Shown here: piece after piece, positions 8,813 through 19,528 of the stretch
Layout: the number at the start of each line of letters is the position of its first letter
How positions within the stretch are numbered: position 1 is the stretch's first letter
From: Catenulispora sp. GP43
Lineage (GTDB): Bacteria; Actinomycetota; Actinomycetes; Streptomycetales; Catenulisporaceae
Assembly: GCF_041260665.1 (NCBI RefSeq)
Contig: NZ_JBGCCT010000035.1
Coordinates: 62,001 to 126,000 of the forward strand
Length of the DNA: 64,000 nucleotides
Direction: 5' to 3'
Made by a program: the position numbers and the translations under genes
Notes under the pieces: generated by a model
Database searches by the model: none
What the model saw: only the letters and a program-made list of their open reading frames with translations
What the model was told of the DNA's origin: nothing

Positions 8813-9049
8813 TCAGGATTCCGCCTTTCCGGCGCCGGAGGACTTGCGGGCGCGCAGGACCTTGAGCACGCCCACGGTCAGCGCCGCCACCGACACCGTG
8901 ACGTCGGCGAGCGCGAGCTTGTCGCCCTTGGCGCGCGCGTCCTTGAAACGGCGCGCCAGGACCGGGGCCAGCGTCACGGAGCTGCCGATGGCGAACAGGG
9001 TGCCGAGATTGCCGCGCGGCTTGACGCCGTTCTTTTCCTTCTTGCTCAC
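8813..9049 (-). CDS. Small conserved hypothetical protein within the gat operon
   Basis: 78 residues from the GTG at 9049, whose first bases overlap the gatA stop (GTGA); its stop ends 1 nt before gatB. The sequence is basic at both ends ([22 protein letters not shown]) with a hydrophobic segment [16 protein letters not shown] at about residues 51-66 and a weaker one at [16 protein letters not shown] remember a small gene in the same place between gatA and gatB in Streptomyces, so it is probably conserved. No function is known to me. Candidates are a small membrane-associated protein or an accessory to the amidotransferase. Confidence 0.75.
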   Translation of the reverse strand: MSKKEKNGVKPRGNLGTLFAIGSSVTLAPVLARRFKDARAKGDKLALADVTVSVAALTVGVLKVLRARKSSGAGKAES

Positions 9050-10569
9050 AGCGCCGGCACCTCCTCGATCAGCGGACGGCCCCACTTGGTGTTCATCGCG
9101 GCCTCGACCGCGGCGCCGACCCGGTAGAGCCGGTCGTCGGCCATCGCCGGGGCGATGATCTGCAGGCCGACCGGCAGGCCGTCCTCGGGGGCCAGGCCCA
9201 CCGGGACCGACATGCCGGCGTTGCCGGCCAGGTTGGTGGGGATGGTGCACAGGTCGGCCAGGTACATCGCCATCGGGTCGTCGGCGCGCTCGCCGATCTT
9301 GAAGGCGGTGGTCGGGGTGGTCGGGGAGACCAGCACGTCCACGTCGGCGAAGGCGCGGTCGAAGTCGCGCATGATCAGCGTGCGGACCTGCTGCGCCGAG
9401 CCGTAGTAGGCGTCGTAGTAGCCGGAGGACAGCGCGTAGGTGCCGAGCATGATCCGGCGCTTCACCTCGGGGCCGAAGCCGGCCTCGCGGGTCAGGGCCA
9501 TGACTTCCTCGACGCCGTTCACGCCGTCGTCGCCGATCCGCAGGCCGTAGCGCATGGCGTCGAAGCGCGCCAGGTTCGAGGAGCACTCCGACGGCGCGAT
9601 CAGGTAGTACGCCGGCAGCGCGTAGTCGAAGGACGGGCAGTCCACCTCGACGACCGTGGCACCGAGGTCGCGCAGCGTCTGCACGGCCTCGTGGAAGCGC
9701 GTCCGCACGCCCTCCTGGTAGCCCTCGCTCCGGTCGAACTGCTTCACCACGCCGATGCGCATGCCCTCGACGTTCGCCAGCCGCGCCGCGCCCACGACGT
9801 CGGGCACCGGCAGGTCGATGGACGTGGAGTCCAGCGGGTCGTGGCCGGCGATGGCGGCGTGGAGCAGCGCGGCGTCCAGCACGGTGCGCGCGCAGGGACC
9901 GCCCTGGTCCAGCGAGGAGGAGAAGGCGACCAGGCCGTAGCGGGACACCCCGCCGTAGGTCGGCTTCACCCCGACCGTGCCGGTGACCGAGGCCGGCTGG
10001 CGGATCGAGCCGCCGGTGTCGGTCCCGATCGCCAGCGGCGCCTCGAAGGCGGCCAGCGAGGCCGAGGAGCCGCCGCCGGAACCGCCGGGGATGCGGGTCA
10101 GGTCCCACGGGTTGTGGGTCGGGCCGTAGGCGGAGTTCTCGGTGGAGGAGCCCATCGCGAACTCGTCCATGTTGGTCTTGCCGAGGATGACGACGCCGGC
10201 CTCGCGCAGCCGCCGGGTCACCGTGGCGTCGTACGGCGGGATCCAGCCCTGCAGGATCTTGGAGCCGCAGGTGGTCGGCACGCCCTTGGTGGTGAAGACG
10301 TCCTTCAGCGCCAGCGGCACGCCGGCCAGCGGGCCGAGCTCCTCGCCGCGCGCCCGCTTGGCGTCCACCTCGGCGGCCTGGGCCAGCGCGCCCTCGGTGT
10401 CGACGTGCAGGAAGGCGTGCACCTTCTCGTCGACCTTCGCGATGCGGTCCAGGTGCGCCTGGGTGACCTCGGTGGAGGTGAGGTCGCCGTTCTTGATGGC
10501 CCCGGCGAGCGCGGCGGCCGTGCTCCGGGTCAAGTCTGTATTCGACCCAAAATCTCCGTCGAACGCCAT
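9046..10569 (-). CDS. gatA: Aspartyl/glutamyl-tRNA amidotransferase subunit A (amidase)
   Basis: 507 residues, amidase-signature family. The Ser-Ser-Lys catalytic set is visible: Lys in VPLALKDVF (about residue 85), the Gly/Ser-rich [12 protein letters not shown], and [13 protein letters not shown] with its cis-Ser and nucleophilic Ser. GatA hydrolyses glutamine and channels ammonia to GatB. It starts 1 nt after the gatC stop and overlaps the following small gene by 4 nt, so the operon is tightly coupled. The assignment is secure. Confidence 0.97.
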   Translation of the reverse strand: MAFDGDFGSNTDLTRSTAAALAGAIKNGDLTSTEVTQAHLDRIAKVDEKVHAFLHVDTEGALAQAAEVDAKRARGEELGPLAGVPLALKDVFTTKGVPTTCGSKILQGWIPPYDATVTRRLREAGVVILGKTNMDEFAMGSSTENSAYGPTHNPWDLTRIPGGSGGGSSASLAAFEAPLAIGTDTGGSIRQPASVTGTVGVKPTYGGVSRYGLVAFSSSLDQGGPCARTVLDAALLHAAIAGHDPLDSTSIDLPVPDVVGAARLANVEGMRIGVVKQFDRSEGYQEGVRTRFHEAVQTLRDLGATVVEVDCPSFDYALPAYYLIAPSECSSNLARFDAMRYGLRIGDDGVNGVEEVMALTREAGFGPEVKRRIMLGTYALSSGYYDAYYGSAQQVRTLIMRDFDRAFADVDVLVSPTTPTTAFKIGERADDPMAMYLADLCTIPTNLAGNAGMSVPVGLAPEDGLPVGLQIIAPAMADDRLYRVGAAVEAAMNTKWGRPLIEEVPAL

Positions 10570-10570
10570 C

Positions 10571-10882
10571 TCAGTCCTCCCCCAGAATGCGCGGCACGCG
10601 GAAACGCTGGTCCTGCGCGGCCGGCGCGGCCCTCAGGACGTCCGCCGGGTCCAGGCAGGGGCGCTCGACATCCGGCCGGGTGACGTTGACCAGCGGCAGG
10701 GCGTGCGAGGTCGGCGGGATCTCCTGGCCCTGGCCGAGCTGCTGCACGGCCTCGCTCACGCGAGCCACCGAACCGAGGATGACGTCGAGCTGCTCGGCGT
10801 AGTGCGCGAGCTCGTCGTCGGACAGGTCGAGCCGTGACAGCCGCGCCAGGTGGGCGACCTCTTCACGGGTGATAGCGGGCAT
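10571..10882 (-). CDS. gatC: Aspartyl/glutamyl-tRNA amidotransferase subunit C
   Basis: 103 residues, the usual size. It shows the GatC pattern [20 protein letters not shown] at the N terminus, the ELxxYxEQLDxIL helix, and the C-terminal DVLRAAP and FRVPRILGE motif. It tethers GatA to GatB. It is the first gene of the operon, and the 185-nt gap upstream to the PhzF-like gene should hold the promoter. Confidence 0.95.
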   Translation of the reverse strand: MPAITREEVAHLARLSRLDLSDDELAHYAEQLDVILGSVARVSEAVQQLGQGQEIPPTSHALPLVNVTRPDVERPCLDPADVLRAAPAAQDQRFRVPRILGED

Positions 10883-11040
10883 ATGCGCGGATCCCTACGG
10901 TGTGGACTCTGCCTGAATCGTTGACAGCGGTATCGGACAACCGTAGCCATCCTAGTCCGGGGGCGTCAGGTGACTTTCCGTCACGGCCGCGGGACGGCGC
11001 GGCGCACCGCGCTCGCCCCGCGCTCGCCCCGCGCCCACAC

Positions 11041-11073
11041 CGATCTCACACCGATCTCACACCGATCTCACCC
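11041..11073. repeat. Three copies of an 11-bp tandem repeat at the PhzF stop codon
   Basis: CGATCTCACAC begins at 11041, 11052 and 11063; the last copy is imperfect and contains the stop of the PhzF-like gene (11068-11070). No function is evident; it looks like local slippage. Confidence 0.6.
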
Positions 11074-11907
11074 CAGGACGACAGCCGTTCCGGAGACCGA
11101 GATGCCGCCGTCCCCGGCCGGGATGCCGACCGTCAGCAGGCTCGGCCGGCCCATGTCCACGCCCTGATGCAGGGTCACCGTCGCGGGCGCCGACACCAGC
11201 CCCAGCTCCCGCAGGTACCCGCCGAACGCCGCGGCGGCCGCGCCGGTCGCCGCGTCCTCGAAGACGCCGCCGACCGGGAAGGGGTTGCGGACCTGGAAGA
11301 CGTCGGGAGACTCCCGCCAGACCAGATCGATGGTGGTCCAGTCGTGCTTCAGCATCAGCTCGCGAAGCGCGTCCATGTCGTAGTCCAGCTCGGCCAGGCG
11401 GGCCCGGCTCGGGGTGGCCAGGATCGGATGCCACGCGCCGCCGAACGCGATGCGCGGCGGCAGCGCCTCGTGCAGGTCGCTCGCGGTCCAGCCGAGGATC
11501 CCCAGCAGTTCGGCCAGCAACGGCCCGTGCAGTTCCACACTCTTGGGCTGGACGGAGACCAGGGTGGCGGTGAGCGTGCCGTCGGCCGCGGCGGCGGTGC
11601 GGACCGGGACGACACCGACCCGGGTGTTCAGGATCAGGTCGCCGACGCCGTGCCGCTCGGCATAGGCGACGGCGGTCGCGATGGTCGCGTGGCCACAGAA
11701 CGGCACCTCGGCCAGCGGGCTGAAGTAGCGCACGTCCATGACCCGCTCCTGCTCGGTCGGCAGCAGGAAGGCGGTCTCGGAGTAGCCGACCTCGGCGGCC
11801 GCGGCGAGCATCGCGGCGTCGTCCATGCCGCGCGCGTCGAGGACAACGCCGGCCGGGTTGCCGCCGGCGGGGTCGGAGCTGAAGGCGGTGTAACGAAGGA
11901 TCTCCAC
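11068..11907 (-). CDS. PhzF-family isomerase/epimerase-like protein
   Basis: 279 residues, typical for the PhzF/DapF fold. Conserved segments are GGNPAGVVLD, the catalytic Glu44 in YSETAFLLP, FCGHATIATAVAY near residue 72, and the C-terminal GAAAAAFGGYL with a GVDMGRPS tail. PhzF itself isomerises a phenazine precursor, but most family members are housekeeping enzymes of unknown substrate. No phenazine genes are nearby, so the name should not be read as antibiotic synthesis. It seems to be its own transcription unit. Confidence 0.85.
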   Translation of the reverse strand: MEILRYTAFSSDPAGGNPAGVVLDARGMDDAAMLAAAAEVGYSETAFLLPTEQERVMDVRYFSPLAEVPFCGHATIATAVAYAERHGVGDLILNTRVGVVPVRTAAAADGTLTATLVSVQPKSVELHGPLLAELLGILGWTASDLHEALPPRIAFGGAWHPILATPSRARLAELDYDMDALRELMLKHDWTTIDLVWRESPDVFQVRNPFPVGGVFEDAATGAAAAAFGGYLRELGLVSAPATVTLHQGVDMGRPSLLTVGIPAGDGGISVSGTAVVLG

Positions 11908-11974
11908 GCGCTTACGCTAACCGCCTGGCGCGGCCCGACGGGAGATCCACTCGCGCCACAGTGGCCTCAAACAT

Positions 11975-12614
11975 TCAGTCCTCGGCGGTCCCGGTGCCGT
12001 AATCCACCGCGAGTTCGATGGCGATGACGGCGCTGTGCGCGGGATAGGCCGCGGCTACCTGAGCCGGGCTGTACGGCTGCCAAGCCTGGTAGTAGAGGCC
12101 CGAGGACGGGAACCTGACCGAGCTGTCGTGAGCGTTCTGCCCGCCGTCGAGCTCCGGCAGTTCCGGAGCCAGGGTCACCTCGATCGTGGCGTTCGTCGCC
12201 ACGGCCAGTCCGGCGGCCGGCGGGAAATCCGGGGTGATCGGCACGATGTACGGCATCTTGGCGTACTTCGGTTCCACAGCCGACGCCGCGATTTGCGACA
12301 AGGTCTGACCCCGCCGGTTTGGCCCCGACGGCGTCTGTGGGCTTCAGCTGAGCGCCGCACGAGTCGGACACCGCGGTCCCCAAGTACGCGGCCCAGGGCA
12401 GCGCCGCACGCACCTGCGCGATCCGGGCGTCCACCTGCACGCTGACCGCGTGGTCGGCGGCCTGGGCGGTCGCGGAACGCGCCGCCTTCGCGGCGTCGGG
12501 CTGCGGCCCGGGGTCCATCCCGTGGAAGTACCAGAGAAGCAGGCCCACGACACCGGCGGCGAACACCACGATCGCCAGCGCGACACCGATCAGTATTCTC
12601 CGCAGTCAAACCAT
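11975..12614 (-). pseudogene. Broken gene for a single-pass membrane or exported protein
   Basis: An ATG at 12614 after a GGGGG stretch is followed at codon 3 by an in-frame TGA (12606-12608). The same frame then encodes RRILIGVALAIVVFAAGVVG, a typical N-terminal membrane anchor, and runs to about 12303. There the frame must shift by one base (an extra T in CTTGTC on the coding strand) to continue as SQIAASAVEPKYAKMPYIVP to the stop at 11975. Restoring both gives about 212 residues: anchor, then a domain containing PPAAGLAVATNATIEVTL and SAVIAIELAVDYGTG. GTG at 12569 could start a shorter product, but inside the membrane helix. Either a decaying gene or two sequencing errors. No family recognised. 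Confidence 0.6.
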
Positions 12615-12689
12615 CGAGCCCCCGTGAACCCTGGTGGAATCCCCCCTCCATAAGGTCACACGCGACGGGAGCCGCTCAGGTTGCCACGC

Positions 12690-14828
12690 CTACGCCGAAA
12701 GTTGGTCCGAAGCCGATCCGGGCCCGGTCGACGTCGGCGCCGCCGAGGTCACCCGCTTCGCCAGCAGGGCGCAGATCTCGGCCGCGGGCAGCGCCTTGGA
12801 GACCAGCCAGCCCTGCGCCTCGTCGCAGCCGTAGCCCTCCAGCGTGGACCAGGTGCCGGGGTCCTCGACGCCCTCGGCGACCACCCGCAGGCCCAGCGAG
12901 TGCGCCAGGTCTATGGTCGAGCGGACGATGGCGGCGTCGTCGGCGTCGAAGCCGATGCCGCCGACGAAGGAGCGGTCGATCTTGATCTCGTCGAAGGGCA
13001 GCCGGCGCAGGGTCAGCAGCGAGGCGTAGCCGGTGCCGAAGTCGTCCAGGGACAGCCGGACGCCGAGCTTGGACAGGCCGATCAGGGCCGCGCGCACGCT
13101 CTGCGCGTCGCCGACCAGGACCCGCTCGGCGACCTCCAGGCGCAGCGCCTCGGGGCGGACCCGGTGCTGCGCGAGCTTGCGGGCGACCATCTCCACGAAG
13201 TAGGGGTTCTCGATGTCGCGCAGGGAGACGTTCACGGCGATCGGGACGCCGTAGCCGTTGCGCCACCACAGGGCCGCCTGCCGCAGCGAGACGTCGAGGA
13301 TGTACTCGGTCAGCCGGGCCATCAGGCCGCTGGACTCGGCCAGCTTCACGAACGTCTCCGGCGGTATCGCGCCGCGGACCTCGTGCCGCCAGCGGGCCAG
13401 CGCCTCCACGCCGACCACGCGCTCGCCCTTGAACGAGGCCTGCGGCTGGTAGTGCACCTCGATGCGGCCGGCGTCCAGGGCCTCGCGCAGATCGGACAGC
13501 AGGCCCAGCCGGTCCGGGCTGTTGCGGTCCTTGGCCGGGTCGTAGCGGACCCAGCCCATCTTGGCGCGCTTGGCCTCGTACATCGCCACGTCCGCGTGCC
13601 GCAGCAGGACGTCGTAGTGCCGGGCGTCGTCCGGGTGCAGCGCGATGCCCAGGGAGGCCTCGACGTCGAGCTTGAAGCCGTGCAGCCGGTAGGGGACGGC
13701 GACCGCGTCCAGCAGGCGCTGCGCCAGCTGCTGCGCGGCCTCGACGTCCGGCAGGCCCGGCAGCAGGACCGCGAACTCGTCGCCGCCGAGCCGGGCGACC
13801 ATGTCCTCCACGCGCACCGCGGCCGACAGCCGCGCGGCCACCTCGCGGATCAGCTCGTCGCCGGCGGCGTGCCCCAGGGTGTCGTTGACCTCCTTGAACC
13901 GGTCCAGGTCCAGCAGGAACAGCCCGATCTTGCCGGGCGGGACGGACACCGCGGCCGGGGCGCGGCCGGTGGAGTACAGGGAGGAGGGCCCCGCCTCGCC
14001 GGAGACCGGGGCGGTGCCGAGCATGATCTCGGCCTGGCGCCGCAGGGCCTTGCGGTTGGGCAGCGCGGTCAGCGGGTCGTGCAGCGACTGCCACTCGCTC
14101 TCGTCGAAGGCCAGCGCGCTGCGGTAGAAGACGATCAGCACCGGTATGAACAGCACGATGAGGTAGGGCTCGTGCCGCATCACCACGGTGATCAGCGGGG
14201 CCAGCACCACCGAGGCGCCGACCACCTGGAGTTCGACCCGCCATTCGCGGCACGCTATGACGGACAGGCGCACGCCGGTCCACAGCGCCACGGCCTGCCA
14301 GACGAAGAACAGGTTCACCACGAAGTACGCCACCCCGGCCAGCAAGATCGCGGCCATCGAGGTCACGTTCGGCGCCCAGGGACGGCCCGGCGTGGGGACG
14401 ATCCCGAAGAACCGCAGCACCAGGCAGGCCGCGCCCAGCGAGAGGGTGAACTGCGAGACGTTGAACAGGATCCGCCACCAGGTCCGGCGGCCGGCCGCGC
14501 CGCCCACCAGGGAGGCCGCGGCCTGCACCATCGCCGCCAGCGGCCAGCCCGCGAGCATCAGCAGCGCGATGGTGAACACCGTGGTGGTGGCCGCCTCGCG
14601 GTTCGTGTGCTGCAGCCGCATCAGCGGCCGCAGCTCCCCGAGGAAGACCAGGCAGACGGTCATCAGCAGCGCGGGCATGGCCTGCGTGGTCGGTCCGGAC
14701 CCGTGCCAGTTCAGGATCAACAAGGCGGCCAGGATGGTGATCCCGGCGGCGCTGACGGAGGCGACGAAGGCGTACAGACGTCCCGGATCGGCCTTCGGGC
14801 CGTAGTCCGGCTCGAATGGTCGGTGCAT
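12690..14828 (-). CDS. rmdB: Membrane-bound GGDEF/EAL c-di-GMP protein, RmdB-like
   Basis: 712 residues. Residues 17 to about 240 hold roughly six to seven membrane helices. The GGDEF domain follows (about 248-430), with GGDEF at 348-352 and the inhibitory RxxD site at 339-342. The EAL domain (about 445-690) has EAL at 475-477, EVAER, DDFGTGY at 595-601, KIDRSFV and AEGVE. All motifs for making and degrading cyclic di-GMP are therefore present. The position between ligA and gatC matches my recollection of S. coelicolor RmdB, a c-di-GMP phosphodiesterase affecting development, so the symbol rests on position and architecture. Which activity dominates cannot be read from sequence. Confidence 0.85.
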   Translation of the reverse strand: MHRPFEPDYGPKADPGRLYAFVASVSAAGITILAALLILNWHGSGPTTQAMPALLMTVCLVFLGELRPLMRLQHTNREAATTTVFTIALLMLAGWPLAAMVQAAASLVGGAAGRRTWWRILFNVSQFTLSLGAACLVLRFFGIVPTPGRPWAPNVTSMAAILLAGVAYFVVNLFFVWQAVALWTGVRLSVIACREWRVELQVVGASVVLAPLITVVMRHEPYLIVLFIPVLIVFYRSALAFDESEWQSLHDPLTALPNRKALRRQAEIMLGTAPVSGEAGPSSLYSTGRAPAAVSVPPGKIGLFLLDLDRFKEVNDTLGHAAGDELIREVAARLSAAVRVEDMVARLGGDEFAVLLPGLPDVEAAQQLAQRLLDAVAVPYRLHGFKLDVEASLGIALHPDDARHYDVLLRHADVAMYEAKRAKMGWVRYDPAKDRNSPDRLGLLSDLREALDAGRIEVHYQPQASFKGERVVGVEALARWRHEVRGAIPPETFVKLAESSGLMARLTEYILDVSLRQAALWWRNGYGVPIAVNVSLRDIENPYFVEMVARKLAQHRVRPEALRLEVAERVLVGDAQSVRAALIGLSKLGVRLSLDDFGTGYASLLTLRRLPFDEIKIDRSFVGGIGFDADDAAIVRSTIDLAHSLGLRVVAEGVEDPGTWSTLEGYGCDEAQGWLVSKALPAAEICALLAKRVTSAAPTSTGPGSASDQLSA

Positions 14829-14991
14829 GGAGCGGGCCTCCTGTACCGGTTCTTTACCTGCAGACGTCAGCGTCGGTGCGCGCGTCAGGCAAACGTGCTG
14901 ACGCGGCCATATTGCCGTATCAGAACGTCGCCGACCAGAGACGGACCGTAAAGGTTTCGCCTTGGTCTTGACGCCGGGCCGGGCGTCGGTG

Positions 14992-17175
<2,184 letters not shown>

Positions 17176-17242
17176 TCACCTCACTGGTCGGGGGGCTTTT
17201 CGACAGGACGAATCTATCGCCCGGCACTGACAGTCCCGCAGT

Positions 17243-18250
17243 TCAGGAGGCTTTGTCCGCCAACGCGTCGGCCGTGCGGTGCGCGAGGATCAGCGCCTGG
17301 CGGGCCCATGGCGGGGTGGCCCCGGCCAGTCCGCAGGTCGGGGTGATCGTCACGGCCTCGGCCAGCTGCGCGGGCGAGAACCCGAGCCGGGTCAGGGAAA
17401 GCACCTTGTCCAGCAGCTGGTTGACGCCGGGCGCGCGGGCCGGGTCGGTGGCCGGCACCACGCCGAGCATCAGGCCGGTGCCGGCCTCGATCGCCTCGCC
17501 GAGCTGTTCGTCGTGCGCCGTCTGGACGTCGATGCCGGTCGCGTCGAAGGAGATGAAGTCGGCGCCGGCCTTGCGCAGCAGGTCGACGGGGACGCCGGGG
17601 GCGCAGCAGTGCACGGCGGTCTCGGCGCCGGCGTCGTGCACGGCCTGAAACACGCCGGCGAGCAACTCGCGGGCCACCGGCTCCTCGACCGCGCGCAGCC
17701 GGCCGAAGCCGCTGGCGGTGGGCACGGTGCCGTTCAGGACGCCCGGCAGCGCCGGCTCGTCGAGCTGCACCATCAGCGCGCCGGCCTGCGGGGCGCGCTT
17801 CTTCAGCTCCGCGATGTGCAGCTTCAGGCCCTCGGTCAGCGACTCGGCGAGGTCGCGCACGGCGCCGAGGTCGGCCAGCATCCGGTCGCCGTGCCGCAGT
17901 TCCAGGGTCGAGGCCAGCGTCCAGGGGCCAACGGCCTGCACCTTCAGGGTCTGGGTGAACTCCTGCGCCTGTTCCTCCAGGAAGTCCAGATCCTGGCGCA
18001 GGAAGGAGTCGGCGCGCCGGGCGTCGCGCCCGGGCCGCTCGGTCAGCCGCCAGCCGCTCGGCTGCACCTCGGCGTAGAGCTCGACCAACAGCGCGGTGCC
18101 GCGGCCGATCATGTCCGCGCCGACGCCGCGTGCGGGGAGTTCGGGCAGGTGCGGCAGGTCCGGAAGTTCGTCGAAGACCAGGCGGTGGGCCGCGCCGGAG
18201 TCGGTGCCGGGCAGGGAGCCGATGCCGGTGGCGCGTGGGGGTCGGTGCAT
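17243..18250 (-). CDS. MetE C-terminal-like (cobalamin-independent methionine synthase family) protein
   Basis: 335 residues from the ATG at 18250, about half the length of full MetE; it corresponds to the C-terminal catalytic barrel only. Visible features are TGIGSLPGTD at the N terminus, QLDEPALP, the zinc-site VHCCAP (His and Cys) and TPTCGLAG with the third Cys ligand near the C terminus. Family members transfer methyl groups to thiols such as homocysteine; short actinobacterial versions next to ligA have no proven substrate that I know of. It lies 70 nt upstream of ligA on the same strand. A perfect 32-bp palindrome sits 38 nt upstream of the start. Confidence 0.82.
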   Translation of the reverse strand: MHRPPRATGIGSLPGTDSGAAHRLVFDELPDLPHLPELPARGVGADMIGRGTALLVELYAEVQPSGWRLTERPGRDARRADSFLRQDLDFLEEQAQEFTQTLKVQAVGPWTLASTLELRHGDRMLADLGAVRDLAESLTEGLKLHIAELKKRAPQAGALMVQLDEPALPGVLNGTVPTASGFGRLRAVEEPVARELLAGVFQAVHDAGAETAVHCCAPGVPVDLLRKAGADFISFDATGIDVQTAHDEQLGEAIEAGTGLMLGVVPATDPARAPGVNQLLDKVLSLTRLGFSPAQLAEAVTITPTCGLAGATPPWARQALILAHRTADALADKAS

Positions 18251-18287
18251 GGGACGAGCGTAGCCAAGGTGAAGCCGCGTCCGGCCG

Positions 18288-18319
18288 GTACCGGCTCCGG
18301 CGGCCGCCGGAGCCGGTAC
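18288..18319. promoter_or_regulatory. Perfect 32-bp palindrome in a divergent intergenic region
   Basis: GTACCGGCTCCGGCGG followed directly by its exact reverse complement. It lies 38 nt upstream of the MetE-like gene (-) and 168 nt upstream of the next + strand gene, between divergent units. It could be a DNA operator or a leader hairpin. No riboswitch core is recognisable around it. Confidence 0.65.
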
Positions 18320-18486
18320 GACCCCGTGCCGGGGGCGCGCCCCGGTGGCGCACGCCGCCGACATCACCCGGCGGGGTGACGAATGCGCGAGCCGAGAGCC
18401 CAGGTCGCCGCTATTGTGACCAGCACCAGCCCTGTTCAAAACCCGCTCGCCGCCGGCGACCCGTCTTGACCTCCTGGAGCCCGTCC

Positions 18487-18936
18487 GTGTCGACCGTGTT
18501 CTTCGCCGCGAGCCCCGCCGAACTGCGGGTGGTGGCGGCCGCGGCGGCCCACGCCGACACCTCGGCCGTGCTGGCCGCCCTGGACACCGTGCCCGCCGGC
18601 GACCTGGACCCGGCCCAGCTGATCGACCTGGATCTGCTGGTGACCGGCAACGACCCGGCGGAGGTGCGCGAGGCGGTGCTCACGCCCGCGCATGAGGGCC
18701 CTGACGACGCCGGCGGCACCGTGCTGCTGCCGGTGCGCCGGGCCCTGGGCTCCCGGCTGGCGCATCTGAGCGACCACGACGTGGACGCCCTGGCCGAACG
18801 CTGGGCCGCCGCCGACGGGGCCGCCGACGGCGGCTGGGACGCCTACCGCTGCGGGCAGCTGATCCGGTCGCTGTCGCTGCTGGCACTGCTGGCCGGGGCC
18901 GATCAGCGGGAATTGTTCGTCCGCTTCGACAGCTGA
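18487..18936 (+). CDS. Hypothetical protein, 149 residues
   Basis: Starts at GTG 18487 after a weak GGAG (ctcctggagcccgtcc). The protein is Ala/Leu/Asp-rich, opens with FFAASPAELRVVAAAAAHAD, and is predicted soluble and acidic. It has a GQLIRSLSLLALLAGADQ helix near the C terminus. I do not recognise the family. It converges with the flavin reductase gene, whose stop is 19 nt away. Confidence 0.7.
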   Translation: MSTVFFAASPAELRVVAAAAAHADTSAVLAALDTVPAGDLDPAQLIDLDLLVTGNDPAEVREAVLTPAHEGPDDAGGTVLLPVRRALGSRLAHLSDHDVDALAERWAAADGAADGGWDAYRCGQLIRSLSLLALLAGADQRELFVRFDS

Positions 18937-18955
18937 GAGGGCGTCCGGGTTCCGC

Positions 18956-19528
18956 TCACGCCGCCAGCGGCTCGCGCAACTGCCCGAGCGCCTCGGAATA
19001 GCGCCGCAGTTCCTCCAGCAGGGCCCGCACGCCGCGCGCCCCGCGCTCCCCCGGCGTCAGCCGGCCGTCGGCGTCCAGGGCCTCCCGCAGCGGCAGCGCC
19101 ACGACGTCGGGCAGCGGCGTCATCCCCAACGCCACGGCGACCGGCGTGATCATCTCGACGGCCCGCAGGCCCGCCGAGGACATGCCGTAGCTGACGAACC
19201 CGACCGGTTTGCCGGCCCATTCCGCGTACAACGAGTCCAGCGCGTTCTTCAACGGCGCGGTGATCCCTCGGTTGTACTCCGCGGCGAGGATCAGGAAGGC
19301 GTCGGCCGCCTCGACCGTCCCGCTCCACCGGCGGGTGTGCTCGTGGATGTACGCGCCCTCAGACGGATGATCGGGTTCGTCCAGGAACGGCAGGCCGATC
19401 TCCGCCAGATCGGCGAGCGCGACCTCGAACCCGCCGTGCTCGCGGGCCAGGTCGAGCACCCAGTCGGCGACGGCGGTCCCGACCCGTCCCGGACGGGTCG
19501 TGCTGGTGATGACGAGCAGGCGGGGCAT
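18956..19528 (-). CDS. NAD(P)H-dependent FMN reductase (flavodoxin-like)
   Basis: 190 residues. The flavodoxin-like fold is shown by ITSTTRPGRVGTAVADWV (phosphate loop for FMN), AEYNRGITAPLKNALD (about residues 83-99) and GFVSYGMSSAGLRAVE. Such enzymes reduce FMN, quinones or azo compounds with NAD(P)H in the cytoplasm. The ATG at 19528 has a clear GGGAGG 5 nt upstream, so this start is firm even though the upstream membrane-protein frame runs 170 nt into this gene. It probably shares the MarR-controlled transcript of that gene. Confidence 0.88.
   Translation of the reverse strand: MPRLLVITSTTRPGRVGTAVADWVLDLAREHGGFEVALADLAEIGLPFLDEPDHPSEGAYIHEHTRRWSGTVEAADAFLILAAEYNRGITAPLKNALDSLYAEWAGKPVGFVSYGMSSAGLRAVEMITPVAVALGMTPLPDVVALPLREALDADGRLTPGERGARGVRALLEELRRYSEALGQLREPLAA

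Noticed and set aside
11068-11907. Phenazine biosynthesis cluster
   Set aside because: Only one PhzF-like gene is present; the family is widespread outside phenazine pathways.
12681-14951. Long + strand open frame opposite the GGDEF/EAL gene
   Set aside because: It is antisense to a well-supported gene, rich in Arg/Gly/Gln, and has no domain; high-GC DNA leaves such frames open.
18251-18486. B12 riboswitch upstream of the MetE-like gene
   Set aside because: No cobalamin-box consensus or multi-stem layout could be seen, only the palindrome.
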